Assembly (NCBI RefSeq): GCF_901709675.1
Contig: NC_051098.1
Span: 10,665,000 to 10,728,999, forward strand
Direction: 5' to 3'
Length of the DNA: 64,000 bases
DNA from: Syngnathus acus
Lineage: Eukaryota; Chordata; Actinopteri; Syngnathiformes; Syngnathidae
Shown here: positions 1-12,684 of the stretch, piece by piece
Layout of the letters: each line of letters starts with the position of its first letter
Position numbering within the stretch: position 1 is the stretch's first letter
Notes under the pieces: generated by a model
The model's input: only the letters and a program-made list of their open reading frames with translations
Told to the model about the DNA's origin: nothing
The model's database searches: none
Translations under genes and position numbers: made by a program

Positions 1-56
1 AACAATATAAATCAATATTTGGTCAATTCTTAAAACTCTTTTACACAATATGTGTG

Positions 57-136
<80 letters not shown>

Positions 137-768
137 AAAGAGTCACTTTATACATACAAATTAAATTAAAATTGTCTTTATACGCAATGAAAGTGGTTGT
201 CAGTTCATATGCCATATTGACATGGATGACATCGCGAGCCAGGCCTCTTTTGTGCGAGCGTGGCCTGGCAGAGAGCATTGCAGCATTCTTTCTCTCTTCA
301 CTTATTGTCAAGAGTACATGCAATATTTGTCCGGTTCACCGAAAAGTATTCTGCACAAATAAACAATGGAGATGGCAGTACCCATTGGCATTTCCAAGCA
401 ATAGTTTCGTTATAATAAATTTTGTCCAAATACTGATATGCGCAAAGAGTGGATTTGCTGAAGAAAACAATATTCACAGAGTTTGAACGTAAAGATTGAC
501 AAGTCTCGCAAACCCATACTTTTCAGCCGGCTTGATGAGCCCTTCACAAATTCAACGGGGTGAGGATCAACCTCTCGCTCTGCACTCACATTATTTTATC
601 ACTACAAACAGTGTCACGACTGTCACGCTTCAGAACGGTCAATTTGTGTCAACCTGCAATACAAATCTATACAAACATTGTGTTTTAAAGCTACCTGTGA
701 AACCAAACAGTGAAATAGGTGCAAGCGGCATCAGTAGACCCCTGAAGAGAAGCTGATATGATAGAATG
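1..768 (-). other. agfg1: agfg1 3' flank / probable 3' UTR
   Basis: This stretch lies directly downstream of the agfg1 stop codon on the minus strand and should hold its 3' UTR. I see no clear AATAAA on the minus strand, so the transcript end is not defined and may lie beyond the left edge. The open frames here read through a TA microsatellite or are short and unconserved, and I do not call them genes. Confidence 0.5.
61..126. repeat. (TA)n microsatellite
   Basis: About 33 uninterrupted TA units, flanked on both sides by short TG/GT runs. It creates long artificial frames of alternating Ile-Tyr on both strands, which should be ignored. Confidence 0.97.
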
Positions 769-3700
769 CTATAAGAAAGGATTCGTCGACGAGCCTCCTG
801 TTGGATATTGCGGCGGCGGCCCCGCACCCTAGAAAAGATACACAAATCAAGAGGGCTGATTAAAATAATCAATCCAACAAGTGCAAGTGACAGTGTGGTG
901 TCCCTAAAGAATTTGAAATGTTGAACTCTAAAAACAAAAGATGTTAAAATGACATGAGTTTTATGGCATGATTGACAATGACTATTTTTACAATTGTGTA
1001 AACGGTTATATTCAGACGAAAACATAATGCTCTAACCAGAAAAGGGTTATTGGAGACCATTTGTCCAGCCATTGCCTGCCCAAAAGGTGTCACCACTGGC
1101 TTGCCCTGGCCATAGACTGGAAATCCTCCACCTGCACAACAAGTACATGACCTTTAGCTCTTAAAACACCGTTACCCCCCCCCCAACACACACAAACACA
1201 CCATTGAGTTGCTGGGGATACGGTGGAGGCTGCGAATAGGGCACCTGGCCAGGGAAAGGCTGCTGGAAGGTTCCACTATAGCTTGTAGGGAGATTGTAGG
1301 CTGCCGTGTTTCCAAATCCAGCAGGCATGCTCATGGAGGCGGTGCCAAATGAGGCTGCAACAAAACAGGTTAGCAGCAGGTTGATACCACGTTTTATAAT
1401 AGCTGCATAATTGTGTACACTGAAAGTTTTTCACTTCTGATGGACAAGGTGACTAACCTGCTGCTGCTGCTGCAGCGGCTGCCGCCGCCGCACTGGCAGC
1501 TCTGCCGTTGGTCTGGAATGGGTTGGTGGGTGCGGTTGAGGCACCAGCAGCCGCAAAGGGATTATTTGGCTGGGCTGCTAAATCAGGAACAACAAAATAA
1601 AACAAATACATCACTTTTCATCTTTCCTACAATCTCACATTCCAAGCCTTAAGGATACCGAAGAGTTTAATTGCAATTGCAACGTACCAACAAACTGAGG
1701 AAAATGCACTAAAATGTTTGCTGATTTACTCACCCCCAAAGGTTGGAGGCTGAGCCATACCAGGTAGTACTTGTTGTGCTTGGCTTGTGCAGACTCCAGT
1801 CTCTGGATTAAATGAAACCCTGGCCAAGAAAACATCCCAAATATGACTTTCCAGGACGCGAAGTGAGAAGCAGCGTGATATCTTACCCCTGTGTGCGACT
1901 GTTATTGCAAACACCAGCGTTGGGAGCTGGAGGGCCAAAAACGGTTTCCAGTTCAACTAAAGCAGCATAGCGGTCCCCTCCTGTAACCCGGGCCGGTTGG
2001 TTATGAGACACTGCAGAAACCGAACTCACCCCGGCAGGAACAGCGCCCCCTGGAAGAGAAACACACACACAACAGTGCTCAGTTTAGCATGATCAATAAT
2101 TTGTTTTCATTTTGAAGCATAAGGTGGAAAGTGTGGAAATACCTGCCATTTTTAAAAGCAGTATAAATCATCAAACATTAGAAATGTAATATTTTTCCAT
2201 CACCATTTTGGTTTGGGACTATACCACAGCCAAGGAACCGGAAACTAAAAGACAGTCCTCCTCAAAAGCGGAACTTGCTCATCTATTGAAAAAGATGCTC
2301 GATGAAACAGGCTAGGCAGGAAAGGTTTTACCTTGCTCTGTTTTGCCAGAGCTAAACACGTTATCCAGGTCAGCGAGGGCTGCGTATTTATCGGCAGGGA
2401 CACCGGTACTCTGTACCGTGTCCCTGACTGCTCCTGTGGAGGACGAACTGAAGGATCCAAAGTCAGCACTACATGATTTGGGGAAGTTGTCAAAATTTGC
2501 AAAACTGGCATTTGCTAGTCCCCCTGAGGCACTACCTGCATGAAAGAGAGAGATTGTAGAGTCATGAGGGGACGCGAGTTGTTGGCGTTCCGTGACGACA
2601 TACAAGATGACTAGTCAAGCTGGGGAGGAGTCGGGCTAGATTGGACCGTGGATTCTATTTATATGAATTGCATCCTTTGCACTCAGCTATGGGATGAAAA
2701 CAGCACCGTTACTAAAACGCATGTTACATCTGCGTTTAGCGCCAAACTGTAAAATCAATCCAGAGTGATAGACACGACTAAACTGACAAAATGTGATCGA
2801 TTCTCTTCTGCCAGTTTTTATAACTTTCTGGCAGTTTTCAGCTTGGTTCATATGCTGCTGATTTGATACATTGCCCAAGCGCAATAATAATGCCGCTTTA
2901 TAATCAGTTTTTCCACCAGCAAAATTGTAAAATGCCATTTAAAGCTAGCATACAAATACGATTGCAAGAACAAGTTTGTGAAGCCTTAGGAACAACAACT
3001 CCAAGTCCTCACATTGAATGATTCTAGAGAATTGGCTCTAAAGTCATTAGCCTTGGGTTCACATAACTTTCCCACTTTCAGTCAATGATTACATGCGGTC
3101 CAATACAAACAAGGAAACATGTATGTGTGCTATTCGCTTTGCTGTGACTTCAATTCAGAAGAGGTCACATTTTAGGACTAATTCATGAATTATATCTCGG
3201 TCATTCCAAAGGGCTCACATATGTTCGCTTGCAACTGTACAAAGACAGTCGGAAACAACACACACTGCAAAATGAAAGAAGCCAAACCCAGCGTGAGACT
3301 TACTGAAAGCAACCTGGAGAGGCAGAGCAGTTGCTAACTCACATGTGCTGCGGCTGGATGAGAGGACAGTGAATGCTGGCAGCCCCCAAAGCAGCAATTG
3401 ATAGAAATAAAAAGGGAATGAGGAAAATGAGTCATGGGGCAATGAGCAACGTAAGCTGGAGAAACAGAAATTGAACCAGAAGCACGTGAGGTCAAAACAA
3501 ATAGAGGGCTGAAAACCAACACAGTGAAGCAAACACAATGAAAGGTTAAGTCTTGAAAAGTGAAAGAGGGATGAGCTAAAAAATATTTAATGGTGAGAGT
3601 TATTAATAAAATGACTGCGTAGATCTACTCCCTGCAAAAATGCTATCCATCCATCCATAATATATTTTCTATATAGCTTGTCCATTCTGGGTCGTGGGTG

Positions 3701-6700
3701 AACTGGAGACAATCCAACTTCATTTCTTAAGGAGAGGCTGGCTACAAGCAATATTGGCTGCCATCATATCACAGGGCACAATCTAAAAATCCCCTCCAAA
3801 ATTTGAAAACACATTCAAATATAAAAAAAAGTAGTATGTGGGGTCGACAGTGCTTAAATTTACACCAATGCAAAATGTATCGTCTTAAAATGGGAGAAAG
3901 TCAACGTGCCAAAAGAAAACCAAGCAGCGGTAGAACATGCAAATGCCATTGGAACCCTAAAACCTCCAAACTGTACAGCAGACTTGCAAAGTGCATTCCA
4001 ATCTCAAAGTTAATATTTTGAATAACACACACAAATATCGCATTAGTCATGTGATGAACAGAGTTGTATAGTATTAAATGACATGTGGGCATAAAGGCTA
4101 CTTGCTCTACCTGTGCTTGAGGCTTGCAAGTGGGCTTGGGCTGATGAAGGGAAACCACCCACAGACCCAGGAGTGCTCGCAAACGCATCAAAATTAGCAA
4201 AGTCTGCATTTGTGTTGGGATTCGGTGCCGCTGGATGAGGTGTCACGATGGTGTTCACACAGACAGACCAACAAAGACAATGGGAGCAGAGTGACATTTC
4301 ACATAAAGAACATGGATGAGACTGATAAAAACACACATGGGATAATTGGGACATCAGGGAACTATAATGCAGAGCAGCATTAAAAACTGAGAATTGAATA
4401 TATATATATATGGAATGATTGTATGTCACAAATGTTAATGGTTTTTGGAATGGCATCTCTAATCAGACGTTTCTGCATAAATCGTGTTTACAACTACTAT
4501 GCCTTACTTGTGTGGCTGTTGAAATGTGCAAAGTTTGCAAAACTTGAGCCGGCGCCTGCATTCATTTTTGGTGGAGCAGCAAAGATGTCGCCACCCAGGT
4601 CACTGAGGAGGTCAAACTTCTTGTCATGCTGTTGATGGGTCGGCCCACGTCCGATCACTGGAGACTGGCAGAACCAAGAGACGTAGTTGTAAACACGCCT
4701 GCCTTACGGAAGTTGTCACGATTGTAACCAAATGTTGCACTAGGTAAACCTGCATTAGAATCTGACCTGATTAGGTGGTGTGTTCTTGTTGAGATGGAGA
4801 GTCAGAGCAGAGTCACCGAGGAGGGATTTAAGCGGTCGAACCTCTGGAGTGCTGCTGGTGCTGCTGTTTGAAGATCCAGAGATAGACGCGTGGACAGATG
4901 CCACCACTTTGGCTTGGTCAGGAGGTACATACCTGGGAAGCAAAAGCACACAACAAACCAACAATCAGTATTAGATATGACAATAAATAAATCGAATAAA
5001 AAAAAATAATTAGAATTTTTTTTTTTTAATTAAATATCTTGATGCAACTTGTCCATTATTTAAACTGTGCTTGGGACCTGCTGTGACCTGCTGGGTATTT
5101 AGGGCACTGGCCGGGAACAAAACTGGATCGTGTCTTCGTTCCTTCTTATTCAAGGATTTAACTTTCAACTTACCATCTCTTTTTTTCATATTTTTCTTGA
5201 AGAAACTCCTTGACTTTCTGTGGTTCTCTGAAATCGGGTGCTGATAAGGTTTTCCCATCATGAAGGCCCAGCCAGATCTGTCGACATACCTGAAACATAC
5301 AAAAAAGAAAATCAATTCATTCTACATCGAGTTTGGCTTGGCCTTTAGTACATTTTATTATAGGGGATGTGTTAGATCATTTAATTGCTAGCATATAAAT
5401 TAAAGGAGTGTCTCCAGAGACTGTTGACCCATAAAGCTGGAAATTAACCAACCAAGTGAGATCCCATTATATCACACACAATAAACAAAACACCTGCCCT
5501 TTCATATTTTGGTGCACTCGCATGCATGGACACACCACTGCAATCTATGCCAACCTTCTCTATGGACAGACAGTAGGCCACTTGAAGGCTGTAGTATTTA
5601 TAAAACAGCTCTGGAGGACTTATGACTCTGCTTTAACCTTGAGTCTGCTGCTATGCTAAAGCCTTAAATAGACTCCACCTCCCAAATGGCAATGCTGTAT
5701 ATTTTATACTCCTTCTTCCAGAAAATGACTGCTGGATGATGATGTGAAAATAAAACATTCAAATGATTCACTGAAACTGCAAACATTATTAACAGCTTAC
5801 AAATGCTCTTCCAGAGGATTGCAAGAGTGAAACAAATAAAAATGATCTGTAAACCTTTAGGGATAGACATTAGAATACACCGATTTTTAATAGCTGATAA
5901 AATAAGTGCGTCTTAAACCAGTATGCCACCTTCTAAACAACTTTGCCTTCAGTTTAAAAAAAAAAGAAAGAAAGGTGATCGACCTGTGGGTCTACAAAAG
6001 TCAGTGTGCACCATTTTAACCTGGATTTATCTTTCATGTAGTGTGTCCTTTTTTTAAAATTTCTATTAAACATTAACAGCCACAGCCTACCTCATTGCCG
6101 TTTTTCTGTAGAAATTCTATTTCCTGTTGTGTGAAGGTTGTCATGGAGATGGACTTGACTCTGTTGGGTGGATTCAGCCCCCGTCTGAGGAATAAATAAA
6201 ATAGCGGGCATTATTAAAATACTGTGTACAATTTTATACATTTACAAGCCATGAAACTATTCATGTAAATCTACCGCAGAACGGTAATACGTAGGTCAAA
6301 CAGGGTTTACTTCCTGCCAAATAAAAATCTCCCGAAAGAGACATTGTAAGTAGAGTTCCTCAAGGGAAAGCCTCCACCTTCATAAGGAATGTGTTTACAT
6401 AATGGATTCCAGTTCCACCCATTGAGCAACCACTTATTATTGGGGTTAAAACACAAGGAGGGTAGTGATGCCCTGGTAATAAGTCTTAACATGTTAAACA
6501 AAGTTCCCAGAAATAGGGTTCAAATATAACTTCCACACATAAGCAATGTTTCCACTTAGAAGCAACAGAAGAGCAATTAATACATTATTTGATCACCACG
6601 TTGGAGGAGCGGGGAATTAAAGTGAGTTTGGCTTCTGTAGCGACTCAAAGTTACAGTATCTGCTCAAGACCATCAAGTTGGAGCATGCACAATGCCAACT

Positions 6701-8181
6701 TCTTTGCAAGTCTCAGCGAGAAAGCAAGATATCTCCACCACTTCCTGTTGCACATGCACATCACATGCCGGTGACAACACAGAAAGCTATTCTGCCTCTG
6801 AGGCTGACAATCAGATAGTGTGTGACTTTTGACACTCAAATAAGAGGTTATGATTCCAAACCACTGTCGGTGATGGAAAAAACAATGACTCGTCATTAAG
6901 GGACTTTTTGGAGGTGTGAACTCCCTTCTCGACATTACATTACAGGTAATGAGGCTACTACCCGAAGACAATTAGGATTGGCTCCAGCCCACCCGCGACC
7001 CTTAATAAAGCAGTTTGGATAATGGACGGATGGATGGACTTAATTGTCAAATATAACAAAATGGTTTCCATGAAACAGGAAGGCAGTGTGCAAGCAAGTG
7101 ACTGTAAGCAAACAGAACAGGAAGGACAGATGAACAGTTTATTGAGTTGCCTGATAATAAGCTCATTTATTTTCTTCCAATTTATGCTCATGCCCAAATG
7201 GTTTTCTTGAGCTATGAACATAATTATTTTAATATCAAAGTAAAATGCACGGTGAACACGATATGTACAAGATAGTGGTAAACTAGTAATTACCCATTTT
7301 GATTTTTAAGAAGTATGAATGGGACTCAGACAACAGAAAATAAGGTAGATGACTGCTAGCATCCTTGCTTAACTAGATTTTTGCTGTGCAAATTCACAAA
7401 ATGCCACAACTACCAGTCGAGATGTTTTTCCATCCGAGTCGGATTGTTTTTTTTGTGGGCTTCACGTCTTCCTTCCTGTATGTGATGAAGAGACCTAGAC
7501 GTGCCACCACATCCTTAGTAACAAGTGCACTGATGATGGCCGTGGGTGAACACTTGACTAATCCCAAATCCCAGGCTACAGATGCTTGATTACACAACTG
7601 CACTATCAAGCTTTAACTCAAACACACTCAACTCTCTACGTACCACAATCCAAACACCCCAAAGGAGTAATTGGTCAAGGTTGCATCCCATTATGATACA
7701 ATTGACAAACTCAGGAGATTTGACATGCAACTGGTAGCAGGCGCCGAGTGTGTTGACTTAGCTGGTACAAATGTCACTTTGTTCACTTGGCTGCCAAGAG
7801 AAGGCAAAGTCAAACAACTGTCAGTCAGATCAACAAGATGATGTTAACTAGTACAGTGTAGAAGAACTCTTAGCAACACCAATGATGCGTCGTTAGCCAG
7901 TAGCTAAGAAGCTAACTGCGTGTGGCAACCATTTGTAGGGTTAAATCTAACGTTGCGGTGTAATGCCCGCGCCATATCCATGGCACATTAAGCTCAGGCG
8001 GCTTGGTAACTCACAGAATGCCGGAGCAGGAGGTACACACGAAGGAGCCCACCGTCATGTTGGCGTAGGTCGGGCCGCGCTGGTCACAGTCAAAGCACTT
8101 TCTGTTAGCAGGCAAACTCGTCATTTCCCTCAGCATCTTCAGGTGTTTCTCCTCTTGCTTTCGTTTCGCACTCGCCGCCAT
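769..8181 (-). CDS. agfg1: ArfGAP with FG repeats 1 (13 coding exons, 566 aa)
   Basis: AGFG1 (HRB/RAB) is an ArfGAP-family protein with FG and NPF repeats, linked to clathrin endocytosis and RNA export. Coding exons in transcript order: 8015-8181, 6091-6184, 5174-5289, 4767-4932, 4508-4664, 4111-4230, 2332-2535, 1887-2049, 1734-1819, 1458-1577, 1202-1354, 1037-1131, 769-828. Phases join cleanly to 1701 nt; the human protein is about 562 aa. The start is the ATG of MAASAKRKQEEKHLKMLR. The ArfGAP zinc finger is C29-X2-C32-X16-C49-X2-C52. Later exons carry NFANFD-type FG-region repeats, repeated DKYAAL-like blocks and several NPF motifs, and the protein ends in STNPFL. Exon 1458-1577 ends in a polyalanine run of about 11 residues. 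Most of the length from residue 150 on is low-complexity Ser/Ala/Gln-rich. All introns are GT-AG. Confidence 0.96.
3643..3783 (+). repeat. Dispersed teleost-type repeat fragment
   Basis: Starts with CCATCCATCCATAA and continues with a GGTCGTGGGTGAACTGGAG block and a terminal ATCACAGGGCACA. From memory this arrangement is a very common dispersed repeat in fish genomes; I cannot assign its class. It lies in an agfg1 intron. Related fragments in the opposite orientation lie at 6965-7040 and 40880-40930. Confidence 0.6.
6965..7040 (-). repeat. Dispersed repeat fragment (same family as 3643-3783)
   Basis: Contains GGCTCCAGCCCACCCGCGACCC followed by ATGGACGGATGGATGG, which is the reverse complement of the start of the element at 3643. 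It lies in an agfg1 intron. Confidence 0.55.
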
Positions 8182-8300
8182 AGTTATGTCGACACAGCAA
8201 CCACAAAAAATAGATGACCTGATGTTTGAATAAAAAAAAGAAGGTACGTGTTTTATAAAGGTAGCCGACCCGTCTAGCAGGCAGACGGGTAAGGAGGGCA
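8182..8300 (-). promoter_or_regulatory. agfg1: Candidate agfg1 promoter with TATA-like box
   Basis: On the minus strand a TATAAAA lies at 8251-8257, about 70 bp upstream of the agfg1 ATG, which would place a start site near 8220-8225. Just upstream, 8268-8290 is an inverted repeat with 8-bp arms (ACCCGTCT / AGACGGGT) and a 7-nt loop. Promoter function is inferred from position only. Confidence 0.4.
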
Positions 8301-9408
8301 AGGTGGGCGTCTCCGTCAATGACAGGGCGGCCTCACGACTCCTCTTGGAGTTTTGATGGTGCGTTTAGGGTATGCTGGGAAGTCGGAAATTACCTGCAAC
8401 GCCCTATTAGTGCAGTTATTTTATTGTCATTGTACAACAGGTATACAATGAAATTATGCTTTTACGTGTGGTTTCACCAACAAACCAAAATAGTTTTAAT
8501 TACCGGCCATAGCCTTGACATGGGGTATCATATAAATGACAAAATGATTTGGGTGCTCTCTTGGGACTGTCCTACGTGGAACAGTGTGGGTGGTGCAGAA
8601 TTTAAAGGTATCCGGGTGCTTGGGAACGCATCATGAGACATGGCGTCAGTTATGCGTAGTCTGAACAAGATAGTACCCACCTTAAACTTCCGCATTCGTT
8701 GACAAAACTCCAAAATGCTATTTGGGTTGCTGTGTGCTAAATTAACTAATTAGTATCTATAATTGAGTCCATTAGTATGTATTACTGTTTGTTTGTATTT
8801 ATCTCAACGTCCGACTGTTGTTTTGTCTCTTTTGAATAAAGGAGTGCCACCTCGCGAAGAGCAGCATTACTGCAGAGAAGGTTGCTTCTCTATTTTTTTT
8901 AAACGCAGTATTGCACAGCATACATAGCAGCAAATGCTCCAAAGTTTCTATTTGCAATTCAATACTGAAATGAAAACTGTAAAATATTTCTCAAAAATGC
9001 CATTTAAAATGTCTTGCATGTGTGACATGACCATTATAGCCCACCACACAAGAAAAACAGACAATTGCATGCAAGTACCGATTCCATAATCTGTGCCTCA
9101 TTGACATGACAACGTTCTCATGACTACAACAGATCACACATGATTTTTTTAAGTGAACAGATAACAGACTACAATTGTAAATCATATTTACATTGGATAT
9201 TCAATAAAAAGACAAGGAGTTTTTTTAACATGATCCGATGTTCTTGTATTCAATACAAAACTTGAATCTTACTAAATATGTTTTTTTTCGGATAGACATA
9301 TAAAGACCACAAGATAGACAATGAGCAATACAAGTACATTGTTTTGCTGACACCAAGTAGGGAAGATGTTCCCTAGCTATAATTAGCAACCCAAACGTTC
9401 TTGATATA
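8182..9408. other. Intergenic stretch agfg1-mrpl44
   Basis: Holds the agfg1 promoter at its left end and the mrpl44 3' UTR at its right end. I see no further gene, no conserved ORF and no clear minus-strand AATAAA for mrpl44. The 105-aa frame at 8319-8636 has no recognisable homology and I do not call it. Confidence 0.5.
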
Positions 9409-9926
9409 TTAATTGCTGCTAACTGTTTGAAGTAAAGGACGCTCATTCTGTGGTTGTGGACTAAAGTCAAAGGGTCTGCGATCCTCAGTGTAGCCATAGA
9501 GTTTCCGCAGGGCCACACGAGCTGCCTCCTCCTCTGCCGCAATAAGTGTCTCACCTGGACCCTGGGCCAGGAGCTTCTTATCACTATATATATAAAAAGG
9601 AGAAAACAGAATAAATAAACCAAAAATATGACAAAACATAGGTTAATAGACATAGACATACCTGTACAAACCAACAAAATAGAGCGGCAGAACAGTGCTG
9701 GACCCAGCAGACCTGATGAGGCGGGGCTCTGGTAGGGGAACATTTTTCTTCTTGAGTTCCTCCACCAGAAGGCCCATAGGATTGACCACTGTCCACATAT
9801 CAAACAAGTCTTTTCCGATTAGCTGGGAAACGAGGAAATCCTGTGGTTGAGAAGATCACAAATCCATGTAACACTTTGTTTTCAGACAACTAAGCATACA
9901 AAGGTCTCTGATCTCATTATTTGAAC

Positions 9927-9963
<37 letters not shown>

Positions 9964-10772
9964 AATGGATTGATCAATTCTTACCCTGAGGAAATACCCT
10001 GCACGCTGTGTTCCACTGCTGTCAAGTAGTGCTCCAATCACTGCCATGAATGTAGAATGAAGCACATTGTCCGGGACGGGGAATTCTAAACTCATGGTTA
10101 GATCCTCAATGCCAAGATTTTGAGCAACATTGCTTACTAGGGGTACACTAGTGAGCTGTCTCACAATACTTTCCACCCCTTGTGTTGGCAGGCTGGGAAA
10201 GCTTGCCCTGCACCAATCCGTGAGGAAGCTTGTTGTGAAGGCATCTCCCCGTGCACTCAGCTCAATATTATCATTCAGAGAAAGAGCAGTGATCTCAGAG
10301 TCTATGCCAATTTCTTGTCTCTTTATCAGCTCTGCCTGTAAGTAACAGGGATTTATGAACGCTGTTTTCAATTGCTCCAGGGAAAAGTTCTCATGGAGGC
10401 GGGTGCTGAAAGCCTGAACCTCAGCATGATAATCCCAATTTGGGTGTTGAGATCTGAAAGAAATCAGAAATGTCATAATGATGCTCACGGTCCTCACGAG
10501 ACCAAGTGGTAATTGCAATACAAAGTTAAAACAACTATCTGATCCATCCCATTAATGGTACTTGAGGTGATCTTTTAGCCGACGCGTTAGCCTCACCTTG
10601 GTTTCGGAGGTGGAGGACCTTCAAGCTTTAACTTTCTTGCCATAAGGTGTGTGTAGGCCCTCATCCAACGTTTTATCCCTCGAACCTGCGTGACTGTAAC
10701 ATTCCAACTCAAATGTTGGCAATATGTTCCAAACATTAACGCGCCTCGATTAATAATAATACTCGACGCCAT
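9409..10772 (-). CDS. mrpl44: Mitochondrial ribosomal protein L44 (4 exons, 332 aa)
   Basis: MRPL44 is a component of the mitochondrial large ribosomal subunit, with an RNase III-like fold and a C-terminal double-stranded-RNA-binding domain. Exons: 10597-10772, 9985-10453, 9662-9840, 9409-9583. The join is 999 nt, giving 332 aa, the same length as human. The start is the ATG of [14 protein letters not shown], a plausible mitochondrial targeting sequence, followed by [12 protein letters not shown] and GPPPPKPR. Core matches include [49 protein letters not shown] and the dsRBD end [21 protein letters not shown] (TGAT)n repeat lies in the intron just past the second exon. The gene shares a 164-bp start-to-start gap with dnaaf1. 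Confidence 0.97.
9927..9963. repeat. (TGAT)n microsatellite
   Basis: About nine tandem TGAT units in an mrpl44 intron, close to the donor of exon 9985-10453. Confidence 0.95.
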
Positions 10773-10936
10773 GCTTATTTCTTTACCGGTAGTGTACGTC
10801 AGCTAAATCAGTCCGACAGGAAACAAGTGACAGGCCCAGTTATCGGAGCGTTGCCATAGAAACAAAAAAACATCAACTCGGTCTAAGTCTCTAACTACAG
10901 CCTGCTAAGGATTTATTTTGGACTTACAATTATACA
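10773..10936. promoter_or_regulatory. Bidirectional promoter mrpl44 / dnaaf1
   Basis: The two start codons face away from each other with 164 bp between them, so both 5' UTRs and core promoters must share this segment. I see no strong TATA box. The X-box listed separately is on the dnaaf1 side. Confidence 0.7.
10850..10863 (+). promoter_or_regulatory. dnaaf1: Candidate RFX X-box upstream of dnaaf1
   Basis: The 14-mer GTTGCCATAGAAAC matches the palindromic RFX site GTTGCCATGGCAAC at 12 of 14 positions. It starts 87 bp upstream of the dnaaf1 ATG. RFX factors drive motile-cilia genes through X-boxes near the start site, which fits a dynein-arm assembly factor. Binding is inferred. Confidence 0.65.
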
Positions 10937-12684
10937 ATGTTGCTTCCTGAGGTTGGTGAAACAAATTCCGATGAAACATCAACAGTCATTCAAGTAGAGC
11001 ATGAAGATGACAAAACATCTGCTGAAGTTGCCACAATGCAGGATGAGCATGGAGAAAAGAAAGAACAAGCAAAGCTGTCAGGGCCACGGATGACCAAGAC
11101 ATTTTTAAAAGACCACTGTAAGCAATACAAACTCTACTCGACACCATGCCTGAATGACACCTTGTATCTGCATTTTAAAGGATTTTCCAACATTGAAAAT
11201 TTGGATGAGTACACAGGACTTAAGTGTCTTTGGCTGGAAAGCAATGGGCTGCAACAGATTGGTAACTTGAATGCACAAGTTGACCTCCGCTGTCTGTTTC
11301 TTCAGCAGAACCTCATTCGCAAGCTGGAAAATCTCGAACCCTTAAAAAGTTTGTCTACTCTAAATGTCTCTAATAACTACATACAGACTATTGAGAACAT
11401 TTCCTGCCTTCCTCAACTTGGTACTCTGCAGATTGCCCATAACAAACTGGAGGGAATTGGGGACATAGAGCATCTGAGTCAGTGTCCATCTATCAGTGTG
11501 CTGGATCTCTCACACAACCTTTTGACAGATCCTGGTATTCTTGCTGTGCTTGAAGCCATGCCGGAACTACGAGTACTTAACTTGATGGGAAATGAAGTTG
11601 TGAAAAAGATCCCCAACTACAGAAAGACTTTGATCGTCCGTCTCAAGCAGCTTACCTTCCTTGATGACAGGCCTGTTTTCCCCAAAGACAAAGCGTGTGC
11701 AGAGGCTTGGGCACTTGGTGGAATTGAGCAGGAACGAAAGGAGAGAGAACAATGGACCACACGAGAAAGGAGACAAATTCAGAAGGGCTTGGATGCCTTG
11801 GCAATGATTCGGAAGAAAGCTCAGGCGAAACAACACATGGAAGTGAACGGCGAGGGAGGTTGGTAGTTTGAATACTTTTTTCAAAGAAACATTTGTTTCT
11901 GTGGCTTCAGAAATTCTGACTCACCAACAATTACATTTGTCTTTTTTAAATGTATTTGTGGATTATATACACCTTGTATTATAGTCAAAGTCATTGGCTA
12001 AGGTCATAATTCACCAGTAGCGTGACCACTGACCTTTGCCCTTTCTGCTTAATTTCAGGTGAAGCTGTTGATGTTTCTTGTGAGGAGCCACCTGAAGAGC
12101 AAATTCAAGTATTTGTTCAGGAGTCCTTGGATGCCCATGAGGAGTTTATCCAAAACAAAACTAAACAGCTGCCTGACAAAGAGCATCCAAACAAATATTC
12201 TGACGGCAATAAATCTGACGAGGAATCACACAAAGAAACACAAAAGGAAAATATTGGGGAAGTGATTCTAAGCGATGCACATCAACTACTTCCTTCTCCT
12301 GAATCATTACATGGTTCTGGTCCACTTGTGACTGAACTGGTGGATGCCGCACAATTAGAAACCATTCCACTAACTCCTCCCTTACATGTTGATGATCTGC
12401 CTGACCTGGAGGATCTGGAGCCAGAAAACGTCTCTGAAATGTTTTCCGATATAATGGTGAGACCAAGGATAGAAGTAATTTCAGGGGATGGCAATGATGA
12501 TGATTCAGTCAGGAAATGTACTTTTAGTGTAGATAATCCGGTGAGTTCAGGTTTGTCCAAGTCAACCAAAGCTCCCGATTCATCATTGATATATCCAGAA
12601 GATGGGGATGCTCCTAAACCAGTTGCAAACCTTCAAACAAGTCAAAAGTCCCGTAAACCACAATGCCTGATTGAGGAGCTGTAA
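10937..12684 (+). CDS. dnaaf1: Dynein axonemal assembly factor 1 (LRRC50), 2 exons, 515 aa
   Basis: DNAAF1 is a cytoplasmic leucine-rich-repeat protein required to preassemble outer and inner dynein arms for motile cilia. Exons 10937-11858 and 12059-12684 join in phase 1 (Gly codon split G|GT) to 1548 nt. After an acidic N-terminus comes [19 protein letters not shown], then about six LRRs including [33 protein letters not shown] and [11 protein letters not shown]. The LRR cap reads [18 protein letters not shown], followed by a charged helix. Exon 2 encodes an acidic, low-complexity tail without a domain I recognise. The tail is shorter than in human (725 aa total). Only one intron interrupts the CDS, while the human gene has about 12 exons. 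It is driven from the promoter shared with mrpl44. Confidence 0.95.

Noticed and set aside
30-486. Two overlapping ORFs rich in Ile-Tyr
   Set aside because: They are translations of the TA microsatellite on both strands.
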